Assembly (NCBI RefSeq): GCF_021462405.1
Contig: NZ_JAKEDU010000009.1
Span: 1-64,000 of the forward strand
DNA length: 64,000 bases
Direction: 5' to 3'
Origin: Thermus tengchongensis
GTDB taxonomy: Bacteria; Deinococcota; Deinococci; Deinococcales; Thermaceae
The position numbers were made by a program, and so were the translations under genes. The notes under the pieces are model-generated. The model did no database searches. It saw only the letters and a list, made by a program, of their open reading frames with translations, and was not told the DNA's origin. This document shows positions 1-10,932 of this stretch, one piece after another (the stretch's first letter is position 1; every line of letters begins with the position of its first letter).

Positions 1-16
1 CCCGCTCCACCTCCAG

Positions 17-50
17 CCCCCAGGCTTATGCCTGGGGGTTTGTTTTTTTA
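17..50 (+). terminator. Rho-independent terminator
   Basis: A perfect 9-bp stem (17-25 with 30-38) closes a TTAT loop and is followed by a T-rich run up to base 50. It would end transcription of a gene upstream of the window and lies before the moaA promoter. Confidence 0.85.
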
Positions 51-103
51 TCCCTTGCCCTCTGGCCGTAGGACGTAGTATGGTGGCCCAAAGGGGGAAA
101 GGC

Positions 104-1081
104 ATGAAGCTACTGGACAACTATGGGCGCGTTATCAAAGACCTTCGCATCTCCGTTACCCCCCGGTGCAACCTGCACTGCCTTTACTGCCACCCCCTGG
201 GCCTGGAGATGGCCGAGCCCCCAGGCACCCTAACGGTGCAGGAGGTGGACCACTTCCTCGAGGCCGCCTCCCTTCTTGGCCTTTCCGCCGTGCGCTTCAC
301 GGGTGGGGAACCCTTGGTGCGCAAGGAGCTTCCCCAGATGATCGAGCGGGCCCGGAGCAAGGAGGGCATTGAGGACGTGGCCATCACCACCAACGGCCTC
401 CTCTTCGCCAAAAGGGCCAAGGAGCTGGTACAAGCAGGCCTGAACCGGGTGAACATCTCCTTGGACGCCATCACCCCCGAGGTCTTCACCCGCATCACCC
501 GGGGCGGGAAGGTGGAGCGGGTTTTGGAGGCCATAGAAACCGCCTTGGAGCTGGGCCTCCACCCGGTAAAGCTCAACGCCGTGATCATCCGGGGGATGAA
601 CGAGGAGGAGGTGGTGCCCCTGGCCCGCCTCTCCCTGGAGCGCCCTTTGCACGTGCGCTACATCGAGTACATGCACCTGGACAACTCCGACCCCGAGGAG
701 TACCGCCGCCGCTTTGTGCCCGGGAAGGAGATCCGGGCGCGGATCGAGGCGGTCTTTGGCCCCTTGGAACCCGTCCCCCACGACCCCACCTCCCCAGCCC
801 GGGTCTTCCGAATCCCGGGGGCGGTGGGCACCCTGGGGTTCATCAACCCCGTCACCGAGCCCTTTTGCAGCAACTGCTCCCGGCTCCGCCTCACCTCCGA
901 CAAAAAGCTTCGGCCTTGCCTGCTCACCGACCTGGAGATGGACATCTCCTGGGCCTTTGCCGCAGAGGAGCCGGTGGAGGCCTTGGTGGATGCCATCCTC
1001 ATCGCCACCAACCGCAAGCCCGCCTTCGGCAACACTCTCCCCACCTTAAGGAAGCGGGTCATGCTGGGGATCGGCGGATAG
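104..1081 (+). CDS. moaA: GTP 3',8-cyclase MoaA (molybdenum cofactor biosynthesis)
   Basis: Radical-SAM enzyme that rearranges GTP to 3',8-cyclo-GTP, the first step of molybdopterin synthesis. The N-terminal radical-SAM cluster motif CNLHCLYC is present, followed by FTGGEPL. The C-terminal second [4Fe-4S] site (CSNCSRLR then C about 14 residues on) and the terminal Gly-Gly typical of MoaA are intact. Length is 325 aa, normal for the family. I chose ATG 104 over ATG 80 because a purine-rich ribosome site (AAGGGGG, 92-98) lies in front of it, homology begins at LLDNYGR, and ATG 80 overlaps a likely -10 box TAGTAT (76-81). No other moa gene is nearby. It is convergent with the exporter gene that follows and overlaps it by 23 bp. 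Confidence 0.95.
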   Translation: MKLLDNYGRVIKDLRISVTPRCNLHCLYCHPLGLEMAEPPGTLTVQEVDHFLEAASLLGLSAVRFTGGEPLVRKELPQMIERARSKEGIEDVAITTNGLLFAKRAKELVQAGLNRVNISLDAITPEVFTRITRGGKVERVLEAIETALELGLHPVKLNAVIIRGMNEEEVVPLARLSLERPLHVRYIEYMHLDNSDPEEYRRRFVPGKEIRARIEAVFGPLEPVPHDPTSPARVFRIPGAVGTLGFINPVTEPFCSNCSRLRLTSDKKLRPCLLTDLEMDISWAFAAEEPVEALVDAILIATNRKPAFGNTLPTLRKRVMLGIGG

Positions 1082-1889
1082 CCTGGAAGGTGGCCAGGAC
1101 CACTAGAAACGCCCCGAGGCCACCCAAAAAGCCCAGCCTTTCTCCCAAGACAGCGAAGGCAAAAAGGGTAGCCCAGACGGGTTCCAAGGTGTAAAGGATG
1201 GCCGCCTGGGGCGCAGGCACGTACCTCTGTCCCCAGGTCTGGAGCCAGGTGGTGAGGGCCGTGGCCACCACCCCCAGGTAAAGGACGGCACCCCAGGGTA
1301 TCCCTTCCCATCTCACCCCCTCCCAAAGGGCCCAGGGCAGGGCAAGAAGCGCCGTGCCAAAGATCTGGACCGCCGTGAGGGGCAAGGAGGGGAAGGCCTT
1401 GGCGTGCACCTCGAGGCGCACGATGTATAGAGCGTAGGTGAATGCGGTGAGGAGGGTCCAGAGATCCCCCACGTTCAAGGGGGGCTGCCGGGGATCGTAG
1501 GAAAGAAACCCCACGCCCAAAAAGGCCAAAAGGGCCGCCAGCCACACGCTCCCCAGCCTCCGGCCCACCAGGCCCAGGATCAAGGGCACCAAGACCACGT
1601 TCAGGGCAGTGATAAAAGCGCTGCGGCTCGCCGAGGTGTACATGAGGCCAACCGCCTGGGAGGCATAGCCCAAAAGCAGCCAAAAGGCCAACTCCATCCC
1701 TGGCCCCCACACCCCTTTGGGGAGGCGCCAGGCCCAGGGCAGAAAGAAGAGGCTGGCCAGGAGGAAGCGCAGGAAGACCAGGAGGCTTGGGGCCATCTCC
1801 CCCACCGCCCCCTTGACCACCACAAAGGTGGTGCCCCAAAGAAGGGTGAGGAGGTTGAGGGCCAGGAGGCCCAAGGCGTAGCCGCGCAT
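1059..1889 (-). CDS. EamA/DMT-family transporter
   Basis: Integral membrane protein of 276 aa with about ten hydrophobic segments arranged as two EamA repeats. The N-terminal LLWGTTFVVVKGAV is typical of the first repeat. DMT transporters export amino acids, metabolites or drugs; the substrate here cannot be read from sequence. The stop codon TGA lies inside the 3' end of moaA (convergent overlap). It is divergent from the polyprenyl synthase gene with only 17 bp between start codons, so their promoters must overlap. Confidence 0.85.
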   Translation of the reverse strand: MRGYALGLLALNLLTLLWGTTFVVVKGAVGEMAPSLLVFLRFLLASLFFLPWAWRLPKGVWGPGMELAFWLLLGYASQAVGLMYTSASRSAFITALNVVLVPLILGLVGRRLGSVWLAALLAFLGVGFLSYDPRQPPLNVGDLWTLLTAFTYALYIVRLEVHAKAFPSLPLTAVQIFGTALLALPWALWEGVRWEGIPWGAVLYLGVVATALTTWLQTWGQRYVPAPQAAILYTLEPVWATLFAFAVLGERLGFLGGLGAFLVVLATFQAIRRSPA

Positions 1890-1906
1890 GGCCTAAAGTG
1901 TATAGC

Positions 1907-2899
1907 ATGGTGCCCTCCCCCCAGGAAGTGAAGGATGCCCTCCGCGAAAGGCTCCTCGGCCACCTGACCCACCTCGATCCCGCTTACCAGGCGCTTCTTC
2001 AGGAATATCCCTCCCGAGGTGGAAAGATGCTCCGGGGGCTTTTGGTGGTCTATGCGGGGCTCGCTCATGGTGCTACCCTCGAGGCCAGCCTCTGGGCAGG
2101 CACCGCATTGGAACTTTTCCAAAACTGGGTGCTGATCCACGACGACATAGAGGACGGTTCTGAGGAACGCCGGGGAAAGCCCACCCTGCACCGCCTCTAC
2201 CCTATGCCCCTGGCCCTGAATGCCGGGGATGCCCTGCACGGGGAGATGTGGGGGCTTTTGATCCGAGGTTTAAACGAAGGCCTCTTTGGACCGGAGGTGC
2301 TGGCCGAGTTCCACCAGGTGGTGCGCCGTACTGCCTACGGGCAACATATGGACCTCCTCTGGACCCTCTCCGACCGCCTGGACCTCACCCCTGAGGACTA
2401 CTTCCGCATGGTGGCGCACAAGGCCGCCTATTACACCGCCGTGGCCCCCCTACGCCTGGGGGCTCTTCTGGCGGGCAGGGAGCCACCGGCCCTCTACGAG
2501 GAGGCCGGGCTCAAGCTGGGGGTGGCCTTCCAGATCATGGACGACGTCCTCAACCTCGAGGGGGACAAGGCCTACGGCAAGGAGCGGGCAGGGGACCTCT
2601 ACGAGGGCAAGCGCACCCTGATCCTGATCCGCTACCTCGAGGAAGCCCCCAAGGAGGATCGCATCCGGGCCGAGGCCCTCTTAAGCCTTCCCCGGGAGGC
2701 CAAGCCCGAGGCCGAGGTGCGTTGGCTTTGGGAGAGGCTCCTGGCCTCCGGAGCCGTGGCCTGGGCCAAGGAGGAGGCCAAGAAACTTGCCCAAGGGGGC
2801 CTAGGTGCCCTTACTCCATACCTAGACACCCTCCCCGGACGGGAGGCCGCCTCCCATTTGCAAAACCTCCTCTCCGCCTTGGTGGAACGCAGGGCATAA
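1907..2899 (+). CDS. Polyprenyl (geranylgeranyl/farnesyl-type) diphosphate synthase
   Basis: Trans-prenyltransferase of 330 aa that condenses isopentenyl diphosphate with allylic diphosphates. The first Asp-rich motif is DDIED followed by the GKPTLH region. The second is DDVLN in FQIMDDVLNLEGDK, where the fifth position is Asn instead of the usual Asp, a variant also seen in other prenyl synthases. ATG 1907 is preferred because a -10-like TAAAGT (1894-1899) sits 7 nt in front, the leaderless layout used throughout this window; GTG 1898 is an alternative. Product chain length cannot be assigned. ispH lies about 0.8 kb downstream on the same strand, so two isoprenoid steps are close together. 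Confidence 0.9.
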   Translation: MVPSPQEVKDALRERLLGHLTHLDPAYQALLQEYPSRGGKMLRGLLVVYAGLAHGATLEASLWAGTALELFQNWVLIHDDIEDGSEERRGKPTLHRLYPMPLALNAGDALHGEMWGLLIRGLNEGLFGPEVLAEFHQVVRRTAYGQHMDLLWTLSDRLDLTPEDYFRMVAHKAAYYTAVAPLRLGALLAGREPPALYEEAGLKLGVAFQIMDDVLNLEGDKAYGKERAGDLYEGKRTLILIRYLEEAPKEDRIRAEALLSLPREAKPEAEVRWLWERLLASGAVAWAKEEAKKLAQGGLGALTPYLDTLPGREAASHLQNLLSALVERRA

Positions 2900-2900
2900 T
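2895..2900 (+). promoter_or_regulatory. -10 box CATAAT of a leaderless start
   Basis: CATAAT is followed by exactly six bases (GGGGCC) and then ATG 2907. The hexamer overlaps the stop codon TAA (2897-2899) of the polyprenyl synthase gene. No clear -35 was found. Confidence 0.55.
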
Positions 2901-2906
2901 GGGGCC

Positions 2907-3098
2907 ATGCAAGGGGTTAGGTTCAAGGTGATCACCGCTAACGATCCCGATATCTTTCAGGAAAGGCTCAACCGCTTCGTGGAGGAGCTTCCCGAGGACG
3001 TGGTCCTGGTGGAGGTGAAGTTCTCCGTGGCCGAGGGATCCTCTCCCCTCTTCGCCGCCTTGGTGCACTACAAGGAAGTGGAGGCGTGGAAGGAGTAG
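2907..3098 (+). CDS. Small conserved protein, possibly Cse60-like
   Basis: A 63-aa soluble protein with two beta-like stretches (VRFKVITAN and VVLVEVKFSVAE) flanking a short helix (FQERLNRFVEEL), ending in a hydrophobic strand (FAALVHYKEV). This layout resembles the small Cse60-type proteins of unknown function; I base that on overall pattern only. It begins 7 nt after the polyprenyl synthase stop, with its own -10-like box, and overlaps the next gene by 13 nt. Function unknown. Confidence 0.7.
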   Translation: MQGVRFKVITANDPDIFQERLNRFVEELPEDVVLVEVKFSVAEGSSPLFAALVHYKEVEAWKE

Positions 3099-3682
3099 AG
3101 GCCTTTCTCTTTTTCCTGGCCCTAAGGGGAGAAGCCAGGCGGGAGGAGGTGCGGGCCCGCTTCCCCAAGCTGGTTCCCTTGCTCAAGGCCTTGGACCAGG
3201 AAGTGGAAGCCCAAGGGGAAACCTTTCGTCTACGGAAACCCCTCCGCCTCTCCTGGTTCGCCCCCCTTTTCCAGCAGGAATACTCGTCCCTTCTGCCCGA
3301 GGAGGAGCGAACCCTGGCCCTGGAAAGGCTCCTCGAGGCCGCTCACCTTTCCGCGGAAGCGGGAGAGCCCCTAGTGGAAGGCGCTGGCCTGCTCCAAGCC
3401 GCCCGGGCCTTCCAGGAGGGAAGCCAAGCCCTGTTGGGAGGCGCCTACCGGGAGGCCCTCCACCGCTACGGGGAGGGCCTGGGGCTCCTGGAGAAAAGCG
3501 GCCTGGCCTTCCCCGCCACGGCCTTAGCCCTCCTGGCCCTGGCCCAGGAGGGCTTCCGCCCCGGGGGCAAGGGGCGGGAAACCGCCAGGAAGGCCTTGGA
3601 AAGGGCCAGGACCGCCTTCGCCCGGGAAATGGCCCAAAAGGTCCTATCCCAAGCCACAAAGGAAGCGGAAAAGGAGGCCTAG
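3086..3682 (+). CDS. Hypothetical helical protein
   Basis: A 198-aa protein that begins with GTG inside the end of the preceding small gene. It is rich in Ala, Leu, Glu and Arg and is almost all helix by eye. The middle ([43 protein letters not shown]) reads like degenerate TPR-type helical hairpins. No catalytic motif, signal peptide or membrane segment is visible. Its stop codon TAG forms the first three bases of the likely -10 box of ispH. Function unknown. Confidence 0.75.
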   Translation: MEGVEAFLFFLALRGEARREEVRARFPKLVPLLKALDQEVEAQGETFRLRKPLRLSWFAPLFQQEYSSLLPEEERTLALERLLEAAHLSAEAGEPLVEGAGLLQAARAFQEGSQALLGGAYREALHRYGEGLGLLEKSGLAFPATALALLALAQEGFRPGGKGRETARKALERARTAFAREMAQKVLSQATKEAEKEA

Positions 3683-3685
3683 AAT
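3680..3685 (+). promoter_or_regulatory. -10 box TAGAAT of ispH
   Basis: TAGAAT starts on the stop codon TAG of the preceding gene and is followed by seven bases to ATG 3693. This supports a leaderless ispH mRNA starting at 3693. Confidence 0.55.
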
Positions 3686-3692
3686 GGGGGCC

Positions 3693-6245
<2,553 letters not shown>

Positions 6246-6249
<4 letters not shown>

Positions 6250-7574
6250 CCTCCCCAGCCTAAGGCCAAACGGTAGACCCGGTGGTAGGCCTCGGCGCTT
6301 TTAGCCCAGGAGAAGTCCTTTTCCATGCCCCTTAGGCCCAGCCCCTCTGCCCCCAGGTGGAAGAGGCGCAAGACCCCGTAGAGGAGGCCCTCGGGATGGT
6401 AACTCTGGAAGAGCACCCCCGTGTGGCCGTCCTCTATGGTGTCCTTCAGCCCCCCCACCGCCCGGGCCACGGGAGGGGTGCCGTAGCGCTGGGCGATCAT
6501 CTGCACCAGGCCGCAGGGTTCAAAGCGGCTCGGCACCAAAAGGGCGTCTGCCCCCGCATAGGCCAGGCGGGCCAAGGCCTCGTCGTAGGCCTCCACAAAG
6601 CGCACGAAGCCGGGATTCTCCTCCTCCGCCTGCCTGAGGGCCTGCGCTATGCCCTCGTCCCCCACCCCTTGGACCAACAGGTAAAAGCCCAGCTCCCTCA
6701 AGTGGGGGATGGCCTTCAGGATGAGGTCTAAGCCCTTTTGTCCATCCAGCCGGCCCACATAAGCGAGGAGGGGCCCCTTAAGCCCCGTGCGCTCCCAAAG
6801 AGCCTTTTGCGCCAGGGCCTTCCCCCTTACATCCCCCCGGGAGTAAGGGGCGGGAAGGTGGGGGTCCTTGGCCGGGTCAAAGACCTCGAGGTCCAAGCCA
6901 TTCAGGATGCCAAAAAGCTTGCCCGCATGCCGCCTCAGTACCCCATCCAGCCCCATGCCAAACTCCGGGGTCTGGATCTCTTCCGCATACGAGGGGCTCA
7001 CCGTGGTGACGGCCCGGGCGAAGACGATGCCCCCCTTCATCAGGTTCACCTGGCCGTAGAACTCCAGGGCCTCCATGTGGAAAAGACTCCAGGGAAGTCC
7101 CGTCCAATGGAAGAAGAGGGCGGGGTCCACCAGGCCCTGGTGGGCCAGGTTGTGGATGGTGTAGACGACGGGCACCCTGGCGGTAAGGGACAGGAGGGCA
7201 GCGGTCCAGTCGTGGGCGTGGACCAGGTCAAACCCCAGGGCCACCCGGCCCGCCGCCACGGCAAAGCGGAGGTAGCGCTCCACGTCGTCGGGATAACCGT
7301 AGACCCGGTCCCGTTCAAACCCGGGCACGCCCAGAAGGAGAAACCGCACCCCTCCCTCCCACCGTTCCCCCAGGGGAGCCCTTTCCTCCTGTCCGGCGAA
7401 GGCATAGGCCACCTCCCCTACCCTCTGTGCCTTCACAAAGCGGTGCCAGGGAAGAAGCACCGTGACCCCTACCCCCAGGGGCCTTAAGGCCTTGGGCAAG
7501 GCCCCCACCACGTCGGCGAGCCCCCCCACCTTCACCAGGGGGTAGGCCTCGGGGGCCACCATGAGGACCTTCAT
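6246..7574 (-). CDS. glgA: Glycogen synthase (ADP-glucose type)
   Basis: GT5 glucosyltransferase that elongates alpha-1,4-glucan from ADP-glucose. The N-terminal MVAPEAYPLVKVGGLADVVG holds the KVGG nucleotide-sugar motif, and the C-terminal half has PSRFEPCGLVQMIAQRYGT, the GT5 motif with catalytic Glu. ATG 7574 gives 442 aa; the reading frame stays open further upstream but that part has no family similarity. A -10-like TATAGT (7581-7586) lies six bases before ATG. glgC is encoded about 2 kb upstream on the same strand, so glycogen synthesis is represented by two nearby units. Confidence 0.95.
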
Positions 7575-7580
7575 GGCTGC

Positions 7581-7586
7581 ACTATA
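7581..7586 (-). promoter_or_regulatory. -10 box TATAGT of glgA
   Basis: Read on the minus strand, TATAGT is followed by GCAGCC and ATG 7574. The six-base spacing is the common leaderless layout of this window. It argues against any longer glgA N-terminus. Confidence 0.6.
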
Positions 7587-7636
7587 CCGCCGCCTCCTCT
7601 TCGCCCACCCCTTGCGAACCGGGGATGCCCTCCAGC

Positions 7637-7740
7637 TAAGTACCCCGTCGTGGCTTGCGCCACGACGGGGGGCCCAAAGAGGCCATGAGCACGCCACTTT
7701 GGCTTTGGCCGGTGGGGCAACCTTTGCGTGCGGGTACTTA
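7637..7740 (-). mobile_element. Palindromic TA-flanked element, copy A (intact)
   Basis: A 100-bp core between TA dinucleotides, with perfect 7-bp terminal inverted repeats (AGTACCC/GGGTACT) and an internal 11-bp hairpin (CCCCGTCGTGG with CCACGACGGGG). It is about 93% identical by eye to copy B and lies in the opposite orientation. Removing it and one TA restores a palindromic target AGCTAGCT. It lies between glgA and the GGCT-like gene, about 60 bp upstream of the glgA start. The rest of 7575-7862 has no gene that I can support. Confidence 0.85.
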
Positions 7741-7862
7741 GCTGCAACCTGGGTGACCAGCCGGGCCCGGCCCCAGGACCTTCCCTCTGTCACCCTGGAT
7801 GCGCGCTTGGCAGGAGCAGCGCTGAGGGAGGGGTTTCCCGTCCTTCCCGGCCCGGGGGAAGC

Positions 7863-8234
7863 CTAGGCCGGCCACACCCCTTGGGGAAGCCAAACCGCCC
7901 CCTCGAGGTCCCCCAGGTAGAGGTAAGTCCAGGCGGAAAGGGGACCCTCCTCCGTTTCCACTAAAACCCGAACCCGCCGGTACTCCTCCCCCTCCTCCTC
8001 CAGCTCGTCCAATAGGGTGAGGGCCTCCTCCGGCACAAAGAGGACCTCCCCGTAGACCCTTCCCTCCCCGGGAACCATGCCAGGATAGGGGTAAGGACGG
8101 TCCCGCCCCTCGGCCAGGTGAAAAAGGCGAAAGCCCTCCACGTGCCCGGGCAGGGCCTTCACCACCAGCCCCTCCACCAAGGGGTAGTTCCGTTCCCCCC
8201 GCTTCAGGGTTCCATAGACGAACACCCGCTCCAT
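7863..8234 (-). CDS. Gamma-glutamylcyclotransferase-like (GGCT/AIG2) protein
   Basis: A 123-aa protein with the family signature VYGTLKRGERN at the N-terminus, forming the glycine-rich substrate loop. A Glu in the middle (LDELEEEGEEYRR, matching the catalytic Glu region before the Y-R-R motif) is also present. Family members cyclise gamma-glutamyl compounds or act on related amines; the substrate here is unknown. ATG 8234 overlaps the response-regulator stop as TGATG; GTG 8237 is an alternative. It is the last gene of the glgC unit. Confidence 0.85.
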   Translation of the reverse strand: MERVFVYGTLKRGERNYPLVEGLVVKALPGHVEGFRLFHLAEGRDRPYPYPGMVPGEGRVYGEVLFVPEEALTLLDELEEEGEEYRRVRVLVETEEGPLSAWTYLYLGDLEGAVWLPQGVWPA

Positions 8235-8908
8235 CACTCGCCCACGAAGCGGTACCCCATCCCCACCACGGTTTCGATGAACCGGGGGGCGTGGGGGTCA
8301 TCCTTGAGCTTTTTGCGGAGAAGGCGGATATAGGCGTCCACCACCCGCTCCGAACCCCCAAACTCGGGCCCCCAAACCCTTTCCAAAAGCTCCTCCCGAG
8401 TGTACACCCTCCCCGGGGTCTGGGCCAGAACGAAGAGGAGCTTGGTTTCGGTGGCGGAAAGCTTCAAGGGCTGACCGTCCAGGTAGGCCTTCCTGGCCTC
8501 CAGGTCCAGCTCCAGGGTACCGAAATACCGCTTCCCTTCCTTTCCGCTTCGGCGCAGGAGGGCCTTGATGCGGGCCAAAAGCTCCTTCAGGGAAAAGGGC
8601 TTGCCCAGATAATCGTCCGCCCCCTCCAATAGCCCCTCCACCCGGCTATCCTCGTCCGCCTTACCGGTGAGGAGCAAAACCGGGAGCAACGGATCCAGGT
8701 CTCGCAAGGATTTGAGGACCTCGAGGCCCTCCATATCGGGAAGCCCCCGGTCCAGGACCACCAGGTCCGGCCTGCCGGTATCCCAGACCTGTTGCAAGGC
8801 CTCCCTGCCCGTGCGGGCCCAGACCACCCCAAGCCCCTCCTTCTCCAAAAACCGCTTAACCAGCCCCCCCACCTGGGGATCGTCCTCCACCAAGAGAATC
8901 CGCGCCAT
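8234..8908 (-). CDS. Response regulator, OmpR/PhoB type
   Basis: A 224-aa two-domain regulator. The receiver domain (1-120) has the acidic pocket EDD, the phospho-acceptor Asp in LVVLDRGLPD (about residue 52), a Thr in LLLTGK and the conserved Lys in GKPFS. The C-terminal winged helix has LSATETKLL and the recognition region VVDAYIRLLRKKL followed by TVVGMGYRF. No histidine kinase gene is adjacent. It lies 20 nt after the SagB-type gene and likely belongs to the same transcript as glgC. Targets unknown. Confidence 0.93.
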   Translation of the reverse strand: MARILLVEDDPQVGGLVKRFLEKEGLGVVWARTGREALQQVWDTGRPDLVVLDRGLPDMEGLEVLKSLRDLDPLLPVLLLTGKADEDSRVEGLLEGADDYLGKPFSLKELLARIKALLRRSGKEGKRYFGTLELDLEARKAYLDGQPLKLSATETKLLFVLAQTPGRVYTREELLERVWGPEFGGSERVVDAYIRLLRKKLKDDPHAPRFIETVVGMGYRFVGE

Positions 8909-8928
8909 AAATCCTTCCCCGAATACGC

Positions 8929-9615
8929 TTAACGTCCCAAAATCACCACCACCCCGGGGTATTCCCCCTCGGGCAACCGCAGGAGGTGAGCCACCATTTC
9001 ATCATAAAAGGTTTCGGCCGGGTAGGCGGCCAGGCCCTGACCAATGGCGGAAAGGAGCACCAAGCCTGCGGCGTAGCCCGCCTCGAGGAGGGCATAACGG
9101 TATCCCCTGAGGCCGAAGAGGGCCTCGCTCCTTTCCGGAACCAGGGTGAAGACCAAAAGGGCCGCCGCCTGCTCGAGGCCAAGCCCCAAAAGCGCCTCGG
9201 ACCAGGAGGCCTCCTCCACCCTGGCGGCGATCTGGAAGAGCTGGTGCTCCTTGGGGAAGTAGTGGTAGACCCCTGGGAAAACCCCTTCCACCCGGCGCAC
9301 CACCAGGTAGGCCTCCACGGGATAAGCCTCCCCCGCCGAGGGAAAACCCCGCCTCCCCGAGCGCTCCGCCAAGGGATAGAGGATCTGGGAGAGATCCTTC
9401 AGGGTCAGGGCCGAGCCCACCTCGGGCAAGAGGGGCCTGAGCTGGGAAAGAACCCGGAACAAAGGCGGCCCTCCCTCCTCCCGGAAGGGAGGCAGGGCCT
9501 GGGTTTCTAGGGGATTGGCGTAAACCTTGGACTTGGGCTTCCGCTTTAGGGGAAGCTCCTCCCCCTGGCTCAAGCGGGAAAGGCGATAGAAAAGCTTACC
9601 CGGATGCTTCTCCAT
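8929..9615 (-). CDS. SagB-type nitroreductase-fold oxidoreductase
   Basis: A 228-aa FMN-dependent nitroreductase-like protein of the SagB/ThcOx type. Visible marks are RRGFPSAGEAYPVEAYLVV (the PSAG flavin-binding segment) and the second half GYRYALLEAGYAAGLVLLSAIGQGL. In toxin/azoline clusters SagB oxidises heterocycles, but no cyclodehydratase or precursor peptide is near, so it is probably a stand-alone dehydrogenase. It starts 2 nt after the glgC stop (TAA CC ATG) and precedes the response regulator. The substrate cannot be inferred. Confidence 0.85.
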   Translation of the reverse strand: MEKHPGKLFYRLSRLSQGEELPLKRKPKSKVYANPLETQALPPFREEGGPPLFRVLSQLRPLLPEVGSALTLKDLSQILYPLAERSGRRGFPSAGEAYPVEAYLVVRRVEGVFPGVYHYFPKEHQLFQIAARVEEASWSEALLGLGLEQAAALLVFTLVPERSEALFGLRGYRYALLEAGYAAGLVLLSAIGQGLAAYPAETFYDEMVAHLLRLPEGEYPGVVVILGR

Positions 9616-9617
9616 GG

Positions 9618-10862
9618 TTAAAAGCGGTACCCCTTGGGCACCACCACCACCCCCTCCGGGGTAACGGTGAAGCCCCGGGCGCGGTCGGCCTCGAGGTCGT
9701 AGCCGATCTCGGTGTGGGGGGGGATCTTCACGTCCTTGTCGATAATGGCGTTGCGGATCCTGCAGTAGCGGCCCACCTCCACGTCGTCAAAGAGGACGGA
9801 GCGCTCCACCAGGCTGTAGGAGTTCACCCGTACCCGGCGGAAGAGGACGGACTCCCGCACCGTCCCCCCGCTCACGATGACCCCACCGGCCAGGAGGCTG
9901 TTGAGGGCACGGCCCACCCTCTCCCCCGTTTCGTGGACGAACTTGGCGGGGGGACTGAAGAGGTTGGCGGTCCTGAGGGGCCACTCGGGGTTGAAGAGGT
10001 CGAACTCGGGGACCACCTTCACCAGGTCCATGCTGGCCTCAAAGTAGGCGTCCAGGGTGCCCACGTCCCGCCAGTACAGGTTGGGACCCTCCTGGCCGGG
10101 GATGGGGTTGCGGTGGAAGTCGTAGGCATAGACCCGGTAACCCTCCTTCAGGGCCCTGGGGATCACGTCCTTGCCGAAGTCGTGGCTGGAAGCCTCGTCC
10201 TTGGCATCCGCCTCCAGGAGCTCAAAGAGGGCCTCGGTGCGGAAGATGTAATTGCCCATGGAGGCCAGGGCCAGGTGGGGCTTGTTGGGAATGGGCTTGG
10301 GGTCTTTGGGCTTTTCCTGAAACTCGGTGATGCGCCACTCTGGGTCCACCTGCAAGACGCCGAAGCGGGAGGCTTCCTCCACGGGGACGGGATAGGCGGC
10401 GATGGTGATGTCCGCCCGCTTCTCGTAGTGGTACTCCACCATGTGGCGCACGTTCATCTTGAAGATGTGGTCCCCGCCGAAGATGGCCACGGCGGTGGGG
10501 GCATGGTTCTGCACCAGGTGCAGGTTCTGGTAGATGGCGTCCGCGGTACCCCGGTACCAAACGGGGCCGAGCTCCTCGTAGCGGTACATCTGGGCGGGCA
10601 CCAGGAGGATGAAGTGGTCCTCCAGGAAGGCCCCGAAGCGCCAGTAGCGCTGGATGTGCTCGGTGAGGGACTGGGCCTTGAACTGGGTAAGCACGTAGAT
10701 GGAGTAAATACCTGAGTTCACGAAGTTGTTCAGGACGAAATCAATAATCCGATACTTGGCCCCGAAGGGCACCGCGGGCTTGGCCCGCTTGGCGGTGAGG
10801 GGGTAGAGGCGGCTCCCCTGTCCCCCTGCCAGGATCATGCCCAGGACCTCCACCTTAACCAT
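9618..10862 (-). CDS. glgC: Glucose-1-phosphate adenylyltransferase
   Basis: Makes ADP-glucose for glycogen synthase and is the committed, allosterically controlled step. The 414-aa protein has the nucleotidyl-binding [15 protein letters not shown] near the start, [15 protein letters not shown], and [12 protein letters not shown]. The C-terminal half is the left-handed beta-helix domain with its hexapeptide-like pattern. A GGGAGGG ribosome site precedes ATG, with TAAACT (10884-10889) as a likely -10. First gene of a minus-strand unit glgC-SagB-response regulator-GGCT. Confidence 0.96.
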   Translation of the reverse strand: MVKVEVLGMILAGGQGSRLYPLTAKRAKPAVPFGAKYRIIDFVLNNFVNSGIYSIYVLTQFKAQSLTEHIQRYWRFGAFLEDHFILLVPAQMYRYEELGPVWYRGTADAIYQNLHLVQNHAPTAVAIFGGDHIFKMNVRHMVEYHYEKRADITIAAYPVPVEEASRFGVLQVDPEWRITEFQEKPKDPKPIPNKPHLALASMGNYIFRTEALFELLEADAKDEASSHDFGKDVIPRALKEGYRVYAYDFHRNPIPGQEGPNLYWRDVGTLDAYFEASMDLVKVVPEFDLFNPEWPLRTANLFSPPAKFVHETGERVGRALNSLLAGGVIVSGGTVRESVLFRRVRVNSYSLVERSVLFDDVEVGRYCRIRNAIIDKDVKIPPHTEIGYDLEADRARGFTVTPEGVVVVPKGYRF

Positions 10863-10932
10863 GAAATCCCTCCCTTGTCCGCTAGTTTACCCCAGGCCCC
10901 TCAGGGCGTGGGTCCGGGTATAGTGAGGCCCG

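Noticed and set aside
7575..7793. A longer N-terminus for glgA reading through element copy A
   Set aside because: Glycogen synthase similarity begins exactly at ATG 7574, which has TATAGT six bases upstream; the upstream part encodes the mobile element in a random frame.
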